Origin: JAKFEW01 sp036675505
Lineage (GTDB): Bacteria; Cyanobacteriota; Sericytochromatia; S15B-MN24; JAQBPE01
Length of the DNA: 38,623 bases
Assembly: GCA_036675505.1 (NCBI GenBank)
Contig: JAKFEW010000118.1
Coordinates: 1-38,623 of the forward strand
Direction: 5' to 3'
Each line of letters starts with the position of its first letter. Within the stretch, counting starts at the first letter, position 1. Of this stretch, positions 37,793 to 38,623 are shown one piece after another. The notes below the pieces were generated by a model. It was not told the DNA's origin, ran no database searches, and saw only the letters and a program-made list of their open reading frames with translations. The translations under genes and the position numbers were made by a program.

Positions 37793-38623
37793 TCAGCTGG
37801 GGGCCAGCGGCAGCGGCTCCGCGGCCGCGGGCACGACCTTGCTGAGCCCCGCCTGCGGCGTGAGGCGGGCCAGGTCGGCATCGACCATCATCTCGACGAG
37901 CTGCTTGAAGCTGACGACCGGCTCCCAGCCGAGCACCCGCTTGGCCTTACTCGGGTCGCCGATGAGCAGATCGACCTCGGCCGGGCGCATGAAACGCGGG
38001 TCCTGCTTCACGAATTCCTTCCAATCCAACCCCACCCGGCCGAAGGCGAGCTCGCAGAACTCCTGCACGCTGTGCGTCTCGCCGGTCGCGATAACGAAGT
38101 CATCGGGCTGCTCCTGCTGCAGCATCAGCCACATCGCCTGCACGTAGTCGCCCGCGAAGCCCCAGTCGCGCTGCGCGTCCAGCGTGCCGAGCAGCAATTC
38201 TTTCTGGAGCCCGCGCTTGATGCGCGCCACGCCGTCGGTGATCTTGCGGGTCACGAACTCGATGCCGCGGCGCGGGGACTCGTGGTTGAACAGGATCCCG
38301 GAGCTCGCGTGCATGCCGTAGCTCTCGCGGTAATTCACCGTGATCCAGTGGCCGTAGACCTTGGCGACGCCGTACGGGCTGCGCGGGTAGAAGGGCGTGT
38401 CCTCGGTCTGGGGCACCTGGCGGACCTTGCCGAACATCTCCGAGGAGCTGGCCTGGTAGAAGCGCGCCTTCGGCGCGGCCTTGCGCACGGCGTCGAGCAT
38501 GCGCGTGACGCCCATCGCCGTGAACTCGCCGGTCAGCACGGGCTGCTTCCAGCTGGTCGCGACGAAGCTCTGCGCCGCCAGGTTGTAGACCTCGTCGGGC
38601 CGCGACTCTTCGAGCGCGTCGAG
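37793..38623 (-). CDS. gmd: GDP-mannose 4,6-dehydratase (N-terminus beyond window edge)
   Basis: 276 residues are visible, running in frame to the window edge; the N-terminal NAD-binding GxxGxxG segment lies outside. Motifs fit GMD: EVYNLAAQSFVATSW, FYQASSSEMFGKVRQVPQTE (active-site Ser/Thr), SPYGVAKVYGHWITVNYRES (Tyr-Lys), LFNHESPRRGIEFVTRKIT, LGTLDAQRDWGFAGDYVQAM, and ATGETHSVQEFCELAF. The enzyme converts GDP-mannose to GDP-4-keto-6-deoxymannose, the precursor of GDP-fucose, GDP-rhamnose or GDP-perosamine. Its presence argues that the polysaccharide made by the neighbouring genes contains a 6-deoxyhexose. The reductase or epimerase that would finish the sugar is not in view, probably to the right. 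Confidence 0.95.
   Translation of the reverse strand, partial: LDALEESRPDEVYNLAAQSFVATSWKQPVLTGEFTAMGVTRMLDAVRKAAPKARFYQASSSEMFGKVRQVPQTEDTPFYPRSPYGVAKVYGHWITVNYRESYGMHASSGILFNHESPRRGIEFVTRKITDGVARIKRGLQKELLLGTLDAQRDWGFAGDYVQAMWLMLQQEQPDDFVIATGETHSVQEFCELAFGRVGLDWKEFVKQDPRFMRPAEVDLLIGDPSKAKRVLGWEPVVSFKQLVEMMVDADLARLTPQAGLSKVVPAAAEPLPLAPS

Overview
The window is GC-rich DNA with G/C at most third codon positions, so many antisense frames stay open by chance. It encodes 28 likely protein genes and no RNA gene that I could find. Six genes have lipobox signal peptides, and there is a polyisoprenyl-phosphate sugar transferase, so a diderm bacterium with an elaborate surface is likely. From memory only, the octapeptide-plus-NHL lipoproteins recall high-GC relatives of Cyanobacteria such as Sericytochromatia. 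This placement is a weak guess; other high-GC phyla remain possible.

Layout. Positions 1-3354 (minus) hold a truncated Ser/Thr kinase-ATPase-TPR protein, divergent from an ArsR-type repressor (3446-4219) whose promoter carries two palindromes. Two NHL-propeller lipoproteins converge at 4291-8895. Positions 9124-14268 are a compact NAD salvage operon, pncB-prs-nadE-pncA: nicotinamide is deamidated, nicotinate is joined to PRPP made by the neighbouring synthetase, and NaAD is amidated to NAD. Its promoter holds a palindrome that could be the operator of the NrtR-like Nudix/winged-helix regulator encoded at 22959-23654. The adenylyltransferase step (NadD) is missing, but a methyltransferase at 19742-21397 carries an N-terminal domain that looks like a degenerate NMN adenylyltransferase.

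Positions 14353-24080 hold an EF-hand protein, a large MalT/SARP-like regulator, a thrombospondin-type-3 lipoprotein, the methyltransferase fusion, a secreted protein with a very long Pro/Thr linker, NrtR and a small unknown gene. An AT-rich divergent control region (about 24100-24175) precedes a second octapeptide/NHL lipoprotein (24265-27186), a paralogue of the 4291 gene. Then come the large subunit of a split methylmalonyl-CoA mutase (minus) and an ABC-F ATPase (plus).

From 30751 to the right edge all genes are on the minus strand. They include a YdeI-like protein, a sugar-nucleotide epimerase, a small lipoprotein, a small DMT transporter, the initiating sugar transferase, two GT4 glycosyltransferases, a small secreted protein and GDP-mannose 4,6-dehydratase (cut by the edge). 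This is part of an exopolysaccharide or O-antigen-like cluster.

Two regulatory themes recur. Several genes have a -10-like hexamer 7-10 nt before the start codon, suggesting leaderless mRNAs, and palindromic sites overlap several promoters. No gene-free stretch exceeds 300 bases. I saw no tRNA, rRNA, CRISPR array, insertion sequence or integrase.
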